Source of the DNA: Hemicentrotus pulcherrimus
Taxonomy: Eukaryota > Echinodermata > Echinoidea > Camarodonta > Strongylocentrotidae
NCBI GenBank assembly: GCA_003118195.1
Contig: BEXV01001703.1
Coordinates: forward strand, 63,878-91,709
Direction: 5' to 3'
Length of the DNA stretch: 27,832 bases
The first letter of the stretch is position 1, and every line of letters begins with the position of its first letter. Of the stretch, positions 26,913-27,832 are shown piece by piece. The translations under genes were made by a program, and so were the position numbers. Under the pieces are notes generated by a model that saw only the letters and a program-made list of their open reading frames with translations, ran no database searches and was not told the origin of the DNA.

Positions 26913-27712
26913 GTTGCAGCTTTCCTGAGGTGATGCTAAACAAAATTTCTCAACAAGGTTTTAGAAATACTTTGAAAGTAAATAATGAAATGTCTTGTTT
27001 CTTTGTTTGTTTAATTGTTTTAAACTTCTATTATAATATGTATGTGTTGGTCGTTTCATTAAACATATTTTTCTTGCAATTACCACACAGTCTTTTTTTT
27101 TAACTGTGATCACTGAATCGAATTACTAAAAAAAAGTAATCCGGCAATCCGGGCTCGAAACCAAGGCAATGCACTTAGTGGCCTTAGGTAAGGCATTAAT
27201 CCTCATTACCAGGTCTCTCGGAGAGGACCTAAAGCTGTCAACTGTCTGGTTGCTTACTAACAAACATTTATGCTTTCATAGCAGTCAGGTAAAATAACGA
27301 CAACTACCACTACTACAGGTGTACTAGTATTTTTATTATTACAATATGCAATGTTCAACATGAGGGAAGGACTGATCTCATTTGATTATCAATGGCAAGC
27401 CATACATTACATTTGCTAAAGCAACATCGGATTTGGCATTTCTTTTGGCAATGAAACATGTGTAGGGTTAGGGTAAGGTTAGGAGTTGCAATTGAGTTTT
27501 ATATTAAGTTTTGAGTATTAAGGTACAACGTGCTGGGTACGAGTGAGAAGTTGGAGTTCCAATTTGTTTAGGAAGTTGAAAGCGGAGAAACAGGAGCATG
27601 TGTCATACAATCCAGTATTCATCTATGTCTGTCTGTCTGTCTGTCTGGCTGCTGTCTGTCTGTCTGTCTGTCTCTCCCTCCTTCCCCCTCTCTCTCTCTA
27701 CACAAAACCTAC
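26913..27712 (+). repeat. Right-hand duplicated flank before UBR4 exon copy 6
   Basis: Paralogous to 18942-19520, plus an insertion of roughly 150-200 bases around 27120-27300 that contains a GGTTTCGAGCCC-like (minus strand) Pol III B-box resemblance. Ends with a (CTGT)n microsatellite at about 27627-27673. Confidence 0.7.
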
Positions 27713-27785
27713 CCCTATCTATCTTGTTCTTGACATCCCTCATGAGGGGTCCTAGGTCTGGTTCATTGGAGCTGTAAGGGTTACC
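27713..27785 (-). CDS. UBR4: UBR4 upstream exon, distal copy 6 (73 nt)
   Basis: Acceptor atgcag, donor gtaggt, phases 0 in and 1 out. Encodes [20 protein letters not shown] and KIDR: the Cys of KICR is Asp here. It is in the same setting as the 19.5-kb array (CT-rich spacer, same duplicated left flank) and probably starts a second array continuing past the window. It is 7.5 kb from copy 5, with receptor gene 3 between. Confidence 0.68.
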
Positions 27786-27832
27786 CTGCATCTCTCTCAT
27801 TCTCTCTCCTGTCCCAACTCTCTCTCCTTCCC

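Overview
The window is animal nuclear DNA: short spliced exons with GT-AG junctions, AT-rich introns, microsatellites and several families of terminal-inverted-repeat (TIR) elements. Abundant TACATGTA-type words, 'hairpin' MITEs and a degenerate GACCTTTGACC-type repeat suggest a marine deuterostome, most likely a sea urchin. That assignment is an inference from repeat style, not proof. Four single n characters (6057, 15675, 20254, 21417) sit at repeat junctions and probably mark small assembly gaps.

Region 1 (722-12287, minus strand) holds sixteen consecutive, phase-compatible exons of UBR4 (p600), the giant E3 ubiquitin ligase. They include the C-terminal zinc-binding hemi-RING exons (CCICREGY ... 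[10 protein letters not shown]). The last roughly 100 residues lie beyond the left edge. The introns contain degenerate partial copies of at least five of these exons, each just 3' (in gene sense) of its source exon.

Region 2 (about 13250-27832) is a segmentally duplicated block. On the plus strand it carries three intact single-coding-exon genes for closely related type I membrane proteins (signal peptide, two Ig-like domains, Ser/Thr/Cys-rich stalk, one transmembrane helix, short tail). It also carries two decayed fragments of the same family that share one stop codon. On the minus strand the next upstream UBR4 exon ([18 protein letters not shown]...) does not occur once. It occurs as five tandem copies at 19521-20162 and a sixth at 27713-27785. 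The full-length copies join in perfect phase to the first exon of region 1, so the receptor genes lie antisense inside an expanded UBR4 intron and have been duplicated together with a UBR4 exon.

The strongest candidates for something undescribed are (i) the multi-copy UBR4 exon array with frame-neutral (57-nt) and frame-setting (73/79-nt) variants, and (ii) the nested, expanding Ig-receptor family, which looks like an innate-recognition gene cluster housed in a housekeeping gene. No function is demonstrated for either. Expression and splicing data would decide.
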